The notes under the pieces were generated by a model. It was not told the DNA's origin. It worked only from the letters and a program-made list of their open reading frames with translations, and searched no databases. A stretch of DNA of 64,000 nucleotides. It comes from JBGAJN01 sp044224905 (GTDB lineage Bacteria > Verrucomicrobiota > Verrucomicrobiia > Limisphaerales > JBGAJN01). Location: the NCBI GenBank assembly GCA_044224905.1, contig JBGAJN010000004.1:620001-684000 (forward strand). Direction: 5' to 3'. This document shows, piece after piece, positions 42,885 to 52,868 of the stretch (its first letter is position 1; every line of letters begins with the position of its first letter). Made by a program: the position numbers and the translations under genes.

Positions 42885-44975
42885 ATGAAGACGCTCGCCG
42901 TAATATCCCCAAACACAGCATTCGCCACCTCAATTCGATCGATGGTGGATAGTGGGGTTTTCACCGTGGCCAACCACCACCTGGCTGACGAATCAACGAT
43001 CTTCGCGCTGGCGGACACCTTCGACGTCTGTCTGATCGACGCAGAATCGCCCGGCGAGGCGACGACCCGCGTCATCGAGTTGCTACGTCGCCGCGCACCG
43101 AGGTGTCCAATTCTTGTCTGCGCCACGAGTGACAAAATCTCCACATGGGAAGAGGAAGCGTATCCGCTAGGGGTCGCCCACGTCCTCAGCAAACCCGTTC
43201 GCCAAAAAGTTCTCGGCCAACTTTTACAACGAGTCATGCCGGAAACGCCCCTTGAAAATGAAGAATCCGTAAAGATTGGTCGAACAGAACTCGCACCGAA
43301 CACAGCCGCGATCGAGACGCAGGCTACAGTCCGTGCGCTGGAAGTATTCCGACGCTTCAGCCGGGTGCTGACTCACAGCCTCAATTCGGATGCATTGTTA
43401 AAGGATTTTCTCCAACTGGTCCGAGAAATTGTCGGGCTCAATCGCGCGGCAATCTTTCTCCGCCCTTATTCCCATACCCCCGAAAATCGTCAAAACACCG
43501 GCGAAAGCCTTCGACTTAGCCCCGCGTGCGCGATCGGGTTTACGCAAACGCGTCTGGAGAATTTCACCCTATCACTGGAAACCGGCATCGGCGCGCATCT
43601 TTTTCATTATGGCAGAATACTCAAGCGCGTCGGCCCCGACGCGCTCACCGATTTGCAAATCGCGAGGGAATTTGAACGCCTCGGAACTCAAGTAGCAATC
43701 CCTATCCACGACCACGAAACGATGATCGGAGTGGCGGTTTTCGACTACCGACTCACCGGTGAGTCGCTCGGCGATGCAGAACTTGTCCTTCTTTTCCAGC
43801 TTCTCGAGGAACTTGGTGCCGCGATCAAAAATAGCCGGGAACATGACTTGTTGGCAGCCAATCATGCCATCATGTCGGACATTCTCAACGAACTCGCCGC
43901 AGGCTGTCTGGTTATGGACCGCAGTCTCGCCCTGCTCCACGCGAATTCGAGTCTGCGCCGCTTCCTTCCCCAATTGCGGAACGTACGCCACAAAGTCGAA
44001 TTGGCCGATTTGCCGCCAGTCATCGCAGAGAGAATCCATGAGGCGCTCGACGCCGACCTCACACCGGCACCGTTCAAGTTCCGTCCGTCCGAAAGTTCGG
44101 ACACCGTCTTCTTGATCACCATTACGCCGTTCCGCCCGCCCGGTTCGACTAGTGTCAACGCCGTGTTGATGTTGATGGATGATTTCAGCCAAATCGAACG
44201 CAATCAGCGGCTCGAAATTGAAGCGTCCACTTTGCGGCTCATCAAAGCAATGGCAGAAGGGCTCGCCCACGAGATCGGCAACTGCCTCGTCCCTCTCGCG
44301 ACGCACCAACAATTGCTGCGAAAGAAGATCGGCGACCCCGACTTTATTTTGTCGCTCGACAATGCCATGAGCGACGGAGTTCGTCGCATTTCGCGACTGT
44401 CCAATCAAATGCTGTTCCTAACCCGCGACGCCGTCGGTCGCTCCGAGGCGATCCTCGTGAATCAAATGATCGAGGAATCATTTCGCGAAGTGCAGGCATG
44501 GCTTAACGAAAAAAATGCCCTCCTCGTTTTGGAAGGAGGCAGTCGGAACTACCGCACTCGCGGACATCTGCCCGCGTTGAAGCACGCGATCTTCGAGCTC
44601 ATTCTGAACGCGCTTCAAGCCAACCCGTCGGAACCAAAGATCCAAGTTAAACTCAGTTCCGAGTCGAGTTCAGACAAGCAGGCTTGGCTGCGCATTGACG
44701 TGCAAGACACCGGCGCGGGCTTCACCCCCGAATCGTCGCAACGGGCATTCGATCCATTTTACTCATCCAAGAACGTTGGTTTGGGGCTGGGACTCACCGT
44801 CGCGAAGAAGATCATTGAGACCCACGGCGGTCGCATTGAACTCTGCCCCGACAACGATCGACACACCGTGGCGGTTTTCTTGCTACTTGAAGCGCATGCA
44901 AACGAGTTGCAAGAGACGAAGTCCGGAGCGCGGGCAACCTCGGCGGTCACGAAAGGCCGACCCACACTCGGCTAG
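42885..44975 (+). CDS. Soluble sensor histidine kinase with receiver-like, GAF and PAS domains
   Basis: This 696-aa protein is cytoplasmic with no membrane segment. In order it has an N-terminal receiver-like domain (1-110; CLIDAESPG, SKPV), a GAF domain (about 150-320), a PAS-like domain (about 335-440; GCLVMDRSLALLHANSSLR), a HisKA helix with phosphoacceptor His in EGLAHEIGNCLVPLA, and an HATPase (ELILNALQANP, DTGAGF, GLGLGLTVAKK). It probably senses an internal signal. The start at ATG 42885 aligns with the receiver fold. A second kinase gene follows 238 bases later on the same strand, a likely partner. Confidence 0.85.
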   Translation: MKTLAVISPNTAFATSIRSMVDSGVFTVANHHLADESTIFALADTFDVCLIDAESPGEATTRVIELLRRRAPRCPILVCATSDKISTWEEEAYPLGVAHVLSKPVRQKVLGQLLQRVMPETPLENEESVKIGRTELAPNTAAIETQATVRALEVFRRFSRVLTHSLNSDALLKDFLQLVREIVGLNRAAIFLRPYSHTPENRQNTGESLRLSPACAIGFTQTRLENFTLSLETGIGAHLFHYGRILKRVGPDALTDLQIAREFERLGTQVAIPIHDHETMIGVAVFDYRLTGESLGDAELVLLFQLLEELGAAIKNSREHDLLAANHAIMSDILNELAAGCLVMDRSLALLHANSSLRRFLPQLRNVRHKVELADLPPVIAERIHEALDADLTPAPFKFRPSESSDTVFLITITPFRPPGSTSVNAVLMLMDDFSQIERNQRLEIEASTLRLIKAMAEGLAHEIGNCLVPLATHQQLLRKKIGDPDFILSLDNAMSDGVRRISRLSNQMLFLTRDAVGRSEAILVNQMIEESFREVQAWLNEKNALLVLEGGSRNYRTRGHLPALKHAIFELILNALQANPSEPKIQVKLSSESSSDKQAWLRIDVQDTGAGFTPESSQRAFDPFYSSKNVGLGLGLTVAKKIIETHGGRIELCPDNDRHTVAVFLLLEAHANELQETKSGARATSAVTKGRPTLG

Positions 44976-45213
44976 TGCGCACGCGCAAGATGTACTTGAC
45001 CCTTTCGCAAGTCTGCGAAACAGTCATCGCGTTCGGTTAATAACTTGTGAACAACTAATCCAGCCGTGCAACCAACACGAACGGAACTACCCGCCAAGGG
45101 TTTTGTTGTTTCAGCAGAATTCTGGGCTCATCGATTTACAGTGATCCTTTCACTTCATGTTTTGACCGCTGTTAAGAACCAGTTCCCAAGCATCCGCACG
45201 TTCTAATCAAACC

Positions 45214-46521
45214 ATGCCCACCACTGCAGAATTGGATACCCTGACTGAGCCCAGATGCTCCAGCAGTCTGCCGCCAGACGATGATCGCCGCCCTACTCTG
45301 CTGATCGTCGATGACGAGGACGGCCCACGTCAGTCACTCCGCATTGTTTTCAAAGACGACTTCAAGATTCTCATGGCCAACTGTGGATCGAGTGCCATGG
45401 AAATTGCCAGAAACCACCCAATCGATGCCGCGGTTTTGGACATCCGGATGGAAGACATGTCTGGTACCGATTTGCTGATTAAGCTTAAGGAGATCGATTC
45501 CTCGATTCAGGTAATCATGCTCACGGCTTACGAGACGTACGAGAGCGCACGCAAAGCGCTCCGCTCCGGCGCCTGCGACTATCTTAACAAGCCTTTTGAT
45601 ATCTCTACGATCCGTGCCGCTGTAGCAAATGCGATGGAACGGCGCTCTCTTGCCAAGGAAATCCACGATAACAACGGTAGCCTCAAAGAGCTCAAAACGG
45701 AGTTGGAAGACAAAAAGCTTCAGGAAGAGATTGCCCGCACCCGCGGCGAGATTTACGCGAGCGTTATTCACGATATCAACGGGCCTTTGACGATCATCTC
45801 GGGATTCCTCGACGTCTTGAATCAACGAATTGGAAAACACGAACGCGTCGAGGGAGAAGATCTAGAATTTCTTAAAGACCGACTGACTCGTATTACTCGC
45901 CAGGTACACAATTGCGTTCAGATTTCGCGCCGTTACCTCAGCTTCCTTCGCGAGAAAACGAGTGACCAACCGCCGGTGGGCGTCAATCAGATCCTTATCG
46001 ATCTCGGAGAATTGCTGAAACCCAATCCGGATGTTCAGAAGAACCAGCTCATCATCCACCTTCTCGCCGAGGACGTCGTCGCCGATATCAACGGCACCGA
46101 TTTGATGCAGATTCTCCTGAACCTCATCGTCAACGCTCTCCAATGCTCTACCGAACCGCATCGGGTGGAAGTTCACGGCGAACGCCTTGATCAGCCGCTC
46201 AATCTTGAACTATTCGCAGAAAGCCCTGAACTGCGGTTTATCAACCGCGACCGATTCGAAAACACGGCCCCGATGGTCGCCATTTCCGTCGAAGATGACG
46301 GGCCGGGAATCCCCGCTGAATTGACGGACAAGATCTTTGAAACCGGTTTCACCACCAAACCGGGCGACAAAGGAACCGGCCTTGGCCTCTCCATCGTCAA
46401 GCGACTGGTTCGCGAAGGCAAAGGCGCCATCTGCCTCAAAACCACGCCCAGCTCCGGCACCGCCTTCACAGTCTATCTTCCCGCCCACGCAACGACACCA
46501 GATCAAACGATCAAAGGTTAA
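45214..46521 (+). CDS. Receiver-histidine kinase hybrid
   Basis: A 435-aa protein starting with a complete receiver domain (28-145: LLIVDDEDGP, phosphoacceptor D in AVLDIRMEDM, LNKPFD), a coiled-coil linker (EIHDNNGSLKELKTELEDKK), a HisKA helix (SVIHDINGPLTIISGF) and an HATPase (NLIVNALQC, DDGPGIP, GTGLGLSIVKRL). There is no output domain, so phosphate must pass to another protein. Receiver-first kinases of this type often take phosphate from another kinase, plausibly the one just upstream. The 238-base gap before it holds a TTTCGCA/TGCGAAA hairpin at 45003-45020 and nothing else I recognise. Confidence 0.87.
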   Translation: MPTTAELDTLTEPRCSSSLPPDDDRRPTLLIVDDEDGPRQSLRIVFKDDFKILMANCGSSAMEIARNHPIDAAVLDIRMEDMSGTDLLIKLKEIDSSIQVIMLTAYETYESARKALRSGACDYLNKPFDISTIRAAVANAMERRSLAKEIHDNNGSLKELKTELEDKKLQEEIARTRGEIYASVIHDINGPLTIISGFLDVLNQRIGKHERVEGEDLEFLKDRLTRITRQVHNCVQISRRYLSFLREKTSDQPPVGVNQILIDLGELLKPNPDVQKNQLIIHLLAEDVVADINGTDLMQILLNLIVNALQCSTEPHRVEVHGERLDQPLNLELFAESPELRFINRDRFENTAPMVAISVEDDGPGIPAELTDKIFETGFTTKPGDKGTGLGLSIVKRLVREGKGAICLKTTPSSGTAFTVYLPAHATTPDQTIKG

Positions 46522-46568
46522 CCCGTCTGGTTGACTGAACCGGCGCAAACTTCATAGTCTTGCCGGTC

Positions 46569-47492
46569 ATGAAAAATATCTTGGTTACCGGTGCGGCGGG
46601 TTTTATTGGTTCCAATCTCACCCTCGCCCTGCAGGAAAAATATCCCGACGCACTCATTGTTGCAGTCGATGATTTTCGCTCCGGCGATTTCCGAAATCTC
46701 CGAGGCTTCCGCGGTGATTTCCTGACCGCTGATGTTTCCCGCCTCGACTGGTCGGCGCAATTCAAGCATCTCACTTTCGATGCCATCTTTCACGAAGCCT
46801 CCATCACCGATACGACCGAGCACAACCAGTTTCTCCAAAGTCACGACAACATCGAGGGCTTCCGCCGACTCCTCGACTTCGCATCGCCAACCTCCACACC
46901 CGTCGTCTACGCGTCGTCCGCTGCGACTTACGGCATTGCCGCCGGGCGGAATACCGAAGATCAGCCTCCCGCGCCCGCGAACGTTTACGCGTTTTCCAAA
47001 GTCCAACTCGACAACCTCACCCGCATTTACTCCCGTCGGCAACCATCCTGGAAAATAGTCGGCCTGCGCTATTTCAACGTCTATGGCCCGCGCGAAACTC
47101 ACAAGAAAGCTGCGGCCAGCATGATCTATCAACTCTACCTCCAAATGAAGGCCGGTAAACGTCCCCGCGTTTTCCGCGGTGGAGAACACAAACGCGATTT
47201 CGTTTATGTGAAGGACGTCGTCGCGCTAACGATGCACGCGCTCACCTCGCCTCGCAGTGCGATCTATAATTGTGGTTCCGGGCATCCCTTCTCGTTCAAC
47301 GAAGTCATCGCGGAGATCAACAAGTTCCTAGGAACACAGCTCGAACCCGACTACTTCGAGAATCCTTACTCCTTTTATCAACCGCATACCGAGGCGGACA
47401 TGAGCCTCGCGAAGAACGAACTGAACTTCACGCCACAGTTCCCACCCAGCCGCGGCATTCCCGATTATCTCGCCGCGCTGGAAAAGCGTTGA
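46569..47492 (+). CDS. hldD: ADP-L-glycero-D-manno-heptose 6-epimerase
   Basis: This 307-aa NAD(P)-dependent short-chain epimerase makes the heptose donor of the LPS inner core. The Rossmann motif GAAGFIGSN is at the N-terminus, and the catalytic YASSAATYG and YAFSK motifs follow. RYFNVYGPRETHKKAAAS and FRGGEHKRDFVYVKDVV are characteristic of the HldD/RfaD group. ATG 46569 is chosen over TTG 46560. Together with lptD it indicates a heptose-containing LPS. Its stop lies one base from the stop of the convergent HDOD gene. Confidence 0.92.
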   Translation: MKNILVTGAAGFIGSNLTLALQEKYPDALIVAVDDFRSGDFRNLRGFRGDFLTADVSRLDWSAQFKHLTFDAIFHEASITDTTEHNQFLQSHDNIEGFRRLLDFASPTSTPVVYASSAATYGIAAGRNTEDQPPAPANVYAFSKVQLDNLTRIYSRRQPSWKIVGLRYFNVYGPRETHKKAAASMIYQLYLQMKAGKRPRVFRGGEHKRDFVYVKDVVALTMHALTSPRSAIYNCGSGHPFSFNEVIAEINKFLGTQLEPDYFENPYSFYQPHTEADMSLAKNELNFTPQFPPSRGIPDYLAALEKR

Positions 47493-47493
47493 C

Positions 47494-49236
47494 CTATCTC
47501 AGCCGCAAGATGCGGGTCGTACCGTCCACTTCCAAAGCGACGCTGCCACGCTCGATCGCGATGACTTTTGCGCCACGGATCGTGTCGCCGCGGGACAAGG
47601 TCTTTCCATCAATCACTGCGGACGGGTTGGATGCGGTGTAAAAAATTCCCTGAAGCTTGTAAGTCGGAGCGGCTGGAATTTGAGTCACTCGGACAATTGG
47701 CTCGGCAGCCGGTTTCGCTTCGGCAACCGCTGGAACCGGATCAACCGTCTGCTGCGGCTCGACAGACTGCGCCGTCGACATGGGCAAAGAAGGTTCAATT
47801 GCCTCGACTTTCGTTGACTCAGTCGCAGTCGGCGCCGCCACGGGCTTATCAACCCGCGCCTTCGCTCGATCAGGCAACAACACAGCCGCGAAAGCGACCG
47901 ACGCAGCGATCGCAGTCCCAATGGCCCACGGCAAATAATTGAACCGTCGCGACTCGGTGGCGGTGGATACCCCTTCCAACGCGGGCGCAATCGCGATCAC
48001 CTTCTCCTCTACGGGTTCCGAAACTTTCGGCGTCGGCTTGGTTGCTCGCTGACCCGCCGCCAACTTTTGCCATTCGGGAACACGCGCCGCGACATCCAGC
48101 GACTCGAAGTACACCGCGTCAAGCTGTGGAGCCTTGAAACCGTCGTTCTCCGGCGTTTGCAAATAATCGAGCCCGTTCGCCGCGTGCAGGGCGGTAAGTG
48201 CAGTGAACTTCTTTTCACCTGCGCCACGCGGAGAGTGATGCCGCGCGACAGCCTCAACGACACCCGGGGACAAACCCCAAAGCCCGAGCATGTAGGCTGC
48301 AACCTCAGCGTGCGTCGCGCCGAAAATTTCCTGCTCCACTTCAGCGAGCGGGATGCCCCGCTTCACGGCGAGCGATTGCGCGCCGTTGTATTCCTCCGGC
48401 AGATTGGTTGCCAGCAACAGCTTGCCCATGTCATGGAAAAGCCCCGCAGTGTAAGCGTCCGCAGCCATTGAGGAGTCGTCTGTTTCAAGCAACACAATTT
48501 GCTTCGCGAGCGCGCCAACCCGCATACTGTGTCGCCAGACTTTGTCCGCGGTGAAATAAAGCGGCTTCACTTTGTCTAGTTGAGCGAAAGTGTGCACCGA
48601 CAAGACCAGCGAATGCACCGTTTCTAGACCGAGATGCAAAACCGCTTCGCTCGGCGTCGTGACGGGCTGCGGCAATCCAAAAAATGCCGAGTTGACCGTC
48701 TGCAACAACTTCGCGGTCATCGCCAGATCTTTTCCTATCAAATTCGCGACCTCTTCAGCGGAGGCGTTCGGCGAATTCAAAACCTTCACGACCTCCTGAT
48801 AGACCGACGGCAGCGTCGGCAACGTGCGCATCCGCGCGACCAACGACTTCAGCTTTTCACTCGTCAACCAACTGTCCGCTGACAGCGCCCGTCGAACAGC
48901 CCCGACCAACGCAACCGCATCGCCTGACCTGGCGATGCATTGATGCATCGCCCAGACGCAGCGCATGATCACGTCGTGGCCGACCTGGTCCGCCAAAAGA
49001 AAACGCACCGTCCTCGGGTGTTGGCGGGAAACTTCATCGAGCAGATCAATGCCGCGCGAGCCGGTTAAAACCTCGCTGACCAAAACTGCGTCACAAGGTT
49101 GGGCAGCAAGCGTCGCCTGCGCCTCGGTGCCGTCGGGAACGCGAACAACTTCCCACTCACCGGACTCGGCAGCCAACGCGTTGCGAAACACCTCGCCTTG
49201 CGTAGCATCGCTTTCGACTAAGAGAATTCTTTTCAT
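47494..49236 (-). CDS. Receiver-HDOD-transmembrane protein with T2SS-like C-terminal domain
   Basis: A 580-aa protein. A receiver-like domain (1-115; ILLVESDATQGEVF) is followed by an HDOD domain (about 135-330; MRTLPTLPSVYQEVVKVL, HDMGKLLLA, ARHHSP). A linker leads to one membrane helix (about 430-450, WAIGTAIAASVAFAAVLL), then a Pro/Ala-rich stretch. A C-terminal domain (about 535-580; LQGIFYTASNPSAVIDGKTL, GDTIRGAKV) resembles the GspB/GspC periplasmic region of type II secretion. This joins cytoplasmic signalling to a periplasmic domain. Other secretion genes are absent here, so the role is unknown. Confidence 0.8.
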   Translation of the reverse strand: MKRILLVESDATQGEVFRNALAAESGEWEVVRVPDGTEAQATLAAQPCDAVLVSEVLTGSRGIDLLDEVSRQHPRTVRFLLADQVGHDVIMRCVWAMHQCIARSGDAVALVGAVRRALSADSWLTSEKLKSLVARMRTLPTLPSVYQEVVKVLNSPNASAEEVANLIGKDLAMTAKLLQTVNSAFFGLPQPVTTPSEAVLHLGLETVHSLVLSVHTFAQLDKVKPLYFTADKVWRHSMRVGALAKQIVLLETDDSSMAADAYTAGLFHDMGKLLLATNLPEEYNGAQSLAVKRGIPLAEVEQEIFGATHAEVAAYMLGLWGLSPGVVEAVARHHSPRGAGEKKFTALTALHAANGLDYLQTPENDGFKAPQLDAVYFESLDVAARVPEWQKLAAGQRATKPTPKVSEPVEEKVIAIAPALEGVSTATESRRFNYLPWAIGTAIAASVAFAAVLLPDRAKARVDKPVAAPTATESTKVEAIEPSLPMSTAQSVEPQQTVDPVPAVAEAKPAAEPIVRVTQIPAAPTYKLQGIFYTASNPSAVIDGKTLSRGDTIRGAKVIAIERGSVALEVDGTTRILRLR

Positions 49237-49407
49237 TCAATGGGGTGCCAGCAATCCAATCGCACGGACTTGGATCGAGTTGGACACGTGTCGGCGGTTG
49301 GTCGCTTAAAATATCGACATGAGACTGAGTTTCTTTACCTATGGAAACCATCTACCTTCGTACAGCCCAATCACCCTCGTGCACCTCCGTAAAATCACTC
49401 GCCCCCG

Positions 49408-50763
49408 TTACCGAGTAACCAACAAGCCGCGATATTTCTCCATCGCCCAACGCTGCCACTCGATTTTCTTTTGATTCCGAAACGCCGGATCCTTCCACGC
49501 GGACTTCACCATGGTCAGCGCCTCGGACTCCGACAGAGGTACGCGCCCCAACGCCACCTTAGAATTGTTCGCGTCACCACGATCGATGATCGCCTGCCAC
49601 GCGTGCTTCAGTTCGCTGTGTGTATCGACCATCAACGCGCCGCAAAGTGCCGCCACGATTTCACGGCGCGCACGCGCAAGCGAAGCATCGTAAAGAAATT
49701 TCTGCTTCAACTCGAACGGCGAAAACTCAATGTTGCTGACGCCGCGATAGCGTGGGTAAAGATCCGGACGAACGGCCATTCGTTCGATGGAATGCTGTCG
49801 CGGTCCTTCCGCATGGCCGACCGGGAGAAACCAAAGTTTCTGCCCCTCTTCCGACAAGACGAACTCCATGAAGCGCCGCGCGACCGCCAGATTCGGCGCA
49901 CCTTTCAAAATCGCCACGCCATCGGGACTGATCGCAGTGAAATCCTCGGGCAACGCGAAAGTCATGTTCGTCCGCCCCGCCGACGCGATCTGCGTGAAGC
50001 CGTAGAAATCAATCGCGAAGGCGTAAACCGTTTCGCCAACCGTCACGTCCTTCGCTGTGGTCGAAGAGATGCGATCAAACTTGCGCACGTTACCGCCGAT
50101 CCGGTGCAACAATTCCCAACCTCGCTCCCAACCGTATGCCTGAAGAAAGGCTTCGAACATATTGTTCATCGTGCCGCTGTTGCGCGGATCGCCGGCACCC
50201 ACCCAACCGAAGAGTCGCGGTTCAGCAAGTTGCTCCCAGCGCGTCACAAGCGGGAGGCCAAGCTGCCGTTCGAGTCGCGTGCTCTGAAGAATCCCGAAGC
50301 TCGACAACGCCGCGCCATACCAGAAGTGATTCGGGTCGTAGACCTGGACGCCGTTGAAGGATTGGGGAATGCCCGCGAGAACTTCCGATGGCGGGTCGAA
50401 ACGCTCCAAAAGTTTTTTATCGGCCAGCAAGAGATACGGCTCGGGGCCACCACCGAAAAACACATCCACACCGATGCTTTGGGGTTTGTGAGAGAATTCC
50501 GACTGAACGAAGCGCAGCGCGTCGGCCGTGCCGCCCACGTCGCGCCATTCCACTAAGGGCTTCTGCTTGAACTTCGCCTGATGCCAACGAATGAACCCGC
50601 CACCAATTTCCGAGCGAATCGATTCGGTGTGCGGAGTGATGATGACCACCTTCTCGCTCGCGTTCGCAGTCGCCAACCCGAAAACGCAACCAACGGAGAA
50701 CCCGACGCAAAGCAAAAAGCAATTCCACCTCTTGGAAATATTGCCGAAGTGAAACTGCGTCAT
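49408..50763 (-). CDS. Extracellular solute-binding protein, iron/ABC type
   Basis: A 451-aa exported binding protein. A signal peptide (FLLCVGFSVGCVFGLATANA) is followed by a periplasmic binding fold resembling the ferric-iron family: VVIITPHTESIRSEIGGGF, VDVFFGGGPEPYLLLADKKL, FVLSEEGQKLWFLPVGH. The C-terminal 120 residues are longer than usual. No permease or ATPase gene lies next to it, so it is an orphan component or has a sensing role. ATG 50763 is chosen because the signal peptide follows; the upstream extension to 50916 looks non-coding. It follows htpX on the same strand with a 76-base gap. Confidence 0.82.
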   Translation of the reverse strand: MTQFHFGNISKRWNCFLLCVGFSVGCVFGLATANASEKVVIITPHTESIRSEIGGGFIRWHQAKFKQKPLVEWRDVGGTADALRFVQSEFSHKPQSIGVDVFFGGGPEPYLLLADKKLLERFDPPSEVLAGIPQSFNGVQVYDPNHFWYGAALSSFGILQSTRLERQLGLPLVTRWEQLAEPRLFGWVGAGDPRNSGTMNNMFEAFLQAYGWERGWELLHRIGGNVRKFDRISSTTAKDVTVGETVYAFAIDFYGFTQIASAGRTNMTFALPEDFTAISPDGVAILKGAPNLAVARRFMEFVLSEEGQKLWFLPVGHAEGPRQHSIERMAVRPDLYPRYRGVSNIEFSPFELKQKFLYDASLARARREIVAALCGALMVDTHSELKHAWQAIIDRGDANNSKVALGRVPLSESEALTMVKSAWKDPAFRNQKKIEWQRWAMEKYRGLLVTR

Positions 50764-50839
50764 CGGCGCGGAGGTTAGAAAGCACCTCCGGCGCGCGCAA
50801 TCGAAATGAAGACCGTTCAAACGCGTCCGCCGCAGTCCC

Positions 50840-51772
50840 TCAGACTTGCAGGCGTTGCAGCGCGGCAATTCGAACTTCGAGCGGCGGATGCGTCGCGAAC
50901 AATGCCGCGAACCCACCCTGCCCTCCTGAAATTTTCATCGTATCGAAAGAGTGATTACCTTCCGCCGCGGCCGCCGTCGGGCCTTCGTGCAGGCGTTGCA
51001 ACGCTTGCAAAGCGCCGATCATGTTTTCCTTGCCACCGTAGCGCGCGCCGCCCGCATCGGCACGGAATTCGCGCCAGCGCGAAAACCAATTCACAACAAT
51101 CATACCGAGCAACGAGAACAGCACCTGAAACACTTGCACCAGCACGAACTCCATCCACGGACTCGGACGGTCGTCGTTGTCACGCGAACGCATGCTACTG
51201 GCGAGCGCAAAGGCCGCGATGCGCGCAAAGAACATCACGAACGCGTTGATGACGCCTTGGATCAACGCCATCGTCACCATGTCACCGTTGGCGATGTGGG
51301 CGATCTCGTGCGCCAAAACGCCGCGCACCTCGTCGCGATCCATGTTGTTCAGCAATCCGCTCGACACCGCCACGAGCGCGCGGGAACGCGACGGCCCAGT
51401 CGCGAACGCATTCACCTCGGGAGAATCATAAAAGCCCACCTCCGGCATTTCCGGCAGGCGCGCGCGCTGCGCAAGTTCATGCACGAGTTGAACGAGCTGC
51501 CGTCCGCTCGGATCGCTCGTGTCAGGAGGGATGACTTGCACACCCATCATCCACTTGGCCATCAGGCGCGATAGCGCGAGCGAGATCAGCGATCCCGCCA
51601 TGCCCCACACAAAACAGATCACGAGCAGGGTCGAGTAATTACTGCGGCCGAATCGTTGATCGATGCCAAGAAAATGCAGCACCAACCCCACGACCAACGA
51701 GATGGTGAGCATCACCAGGACATTCACCACCAAGAAGAGCACAACGCGTTTCGCCATCTGCGCAAATTTCAT
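50840..51772 (-). CDS. htpX: Membrane zinc protease HtpX
   Basis: This 310-aa integral-membrane M48 protease takes part in membrane-protein quality control. Two N-terminal membrane helices (VVLFLVVNVLVMLTISLVVGL; ICFVWGMAGSLISLALS) precede the cytoplasmic catalytic domain with the zinc motif LAHEIAHIANGD, and two more hydrophobic segments follow. The opening FAQMAKRVVLFLVVN and NAFATGPSRSRALVAVS are diagnostic. It is divergent from the Ada-like gene; the 94-base gap holds both promoters. Confidence 0.95.
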   Translation of the reverse strand: MKFAQMAKRVVLFLVVNVLVMLTISLVVGLVLHFLGIDQRFGRSNYSTLLVICFVWGMAGSLISLALSRLMAKWMMGVQVIPPDTSDPSGRQLVQLVHELAQRARLPEMPEVGFYDSPEVNAFATGPSRSRALVAVSSGLLNNMDRDEVRGVLAHEIAHIANGDMVTMALIQGVINAFVMFFARIAAFALASSMRSRDNDDRPSPWMEFVLVQVFQVLFSLLGMIVVNWFSRWREFRADAGGARYGGKENMIGALQALQRLHEGPTAAAAEGNHSFDTMKISGGQGGFAALFATHPPLEVRIAALQRLQV

Positions 51773-51866
51773 ATTAGTTCTCAGCTTAATTTCTTCGTCC
51801 GTTGGACTCGATTACATTCGGGACGTTCATTTCCACCCGCTGCGTCCGCCGGACAGCGCGGACAAA

Positions 51867-52793
51867 ATGCCAAAGGTTCGAAAAATTTCAACCCCATCAC
51901 TAAAGCTCCCAATTTGGCAGCAAGAATCGGGTGGGTTCAATCGCCGCTTCGATTACGATGAGCCCGTGAATGACTTCGATCGCATTGCCGCCGTGATTCG
52001 TTACCTCGACGAACATCACGTCGCGCAACCGTCCCTTCACGAACTCGCCGCTGCGTGCGACCTTAGCGAATCTCATTTCCATCGCTTGTTCCACCGTTGG
52101 GCTGGCGTGACGCCCAAGGATTTTCTGCAATGCCTCACCGTCGAACACGCACGCATACGGCTCCGCGAATCCGCGAGTGTTCTCGACGTCGCACTCGATG
52201 CCGGGCTCTCCGGCCCCGGACGACTCCACGATCTGACCGTGACCATCGAGGCCGCTTCGCCGGGAGAACTCAAACGCGGCGGTGACGGCATGATCATCGA
52301 ATGGGGCATCGCCGAAAGCCCGTTCGGCACGTGCAGCCTCGGATGGAACTTGCGCGGAATCTGCCACCTCGCATTTCACGAAACCGGCGCCGACAATCTG
52401 CCGCGCGATTTGAAACGGGCCTGGCCGCACGCGGAATTCCGAAGGAACGATCACGGCGCCCGCGAACAAGCCAAGTTAGTTTTTCATCATGACGCAGCGA
52501 AAGGGAACTCGTTGCGAGCCTTTGTGCGCGGGACACCGTTCCAATTGAAAGTGTGGCGGGCGCTCGTGCGCATCCCCGATGGCGCAGTCGTCAGTTACAG
52601 CCGCCTCGCGGATCAGATCGGCGATCCGCGCGCTTCGCGGGCCGTGGGCACCGCGTGCGGCTCCAATCAAATCGCCTACCTCATTCCCTGCCACCGCGTC
52701 ATCCGCGAGACTGGCATTGTGAAAGGCTATCGCTGGGGCGATACGCGAAAACGCGCCCTGCTCGCTTGGGAATCGAAGCGAAACAATTCGTGA
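51867..52793 (+). CDS. Ada-like AraC regulator / O6-methylguanine-DNA methyltransferase
   Basis: A 308-aa bifunctional protein. An AraC-type DNA-binding domain (about 34-130: FDRIAAVIRYLDEHHV, CDLSESHFHRLFHRWAGVTP) is fused to a methylated-DNA-protein cysteine methyltransferase domain (about 195-300) with the active-site PCHR in YLIPCHRVIRETG. It lacks the N-terminal zinc/phosphotriester domain of E. coli Ada, so it cannot be activated the same way. It repairs O6-alkylguanine and probably regulates its own gene or others. The start is uncertain; ATG 51867 clears the htpX promoter region, and a later GTG near 51965 is possible. Confidence 0.88.
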   Translation: MPKVRKISTPSLKLPIWQQESGGFNRRFDYDEPVNDFDRIAAVIRYLDEHHVAQPSLHELAAACDLSESHFHRLFHRWAGVTPKDFLQCLTVEHARIRLRESASVLDVALDAGLSGPGRLHDLTVTIEAASPGELKRGGDGMIIEWGIAESPFGTCSLGWNLRGICHLAFHETGADNLPRDLKRAWPHAEFRRNDHGAREQAKLVFHHDAAKGNSLRAFVRGTPFQLKVWRALVRIPDGAVVSYSRLADQIGDPRASRAVGTACGSNQIAYLIPCHRVIRETGIVKGYRWGDTRKRALLAWESKRNNS

Positions 52794-52868
52794 ACAACGA
52801 AGTAAAGCAGCGCACGCAGAACGTTAATTCACAGCGCTACGACACTGCTCACTTCGAAAACTACTCGT

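Noticed and set aside
45003..45020. Intrinsic terminator after the first kinase gene
   Set aside because: The TTTCGCA/TGCGAAA hairpin is perfect but no T-run follows, so termination is not supported.
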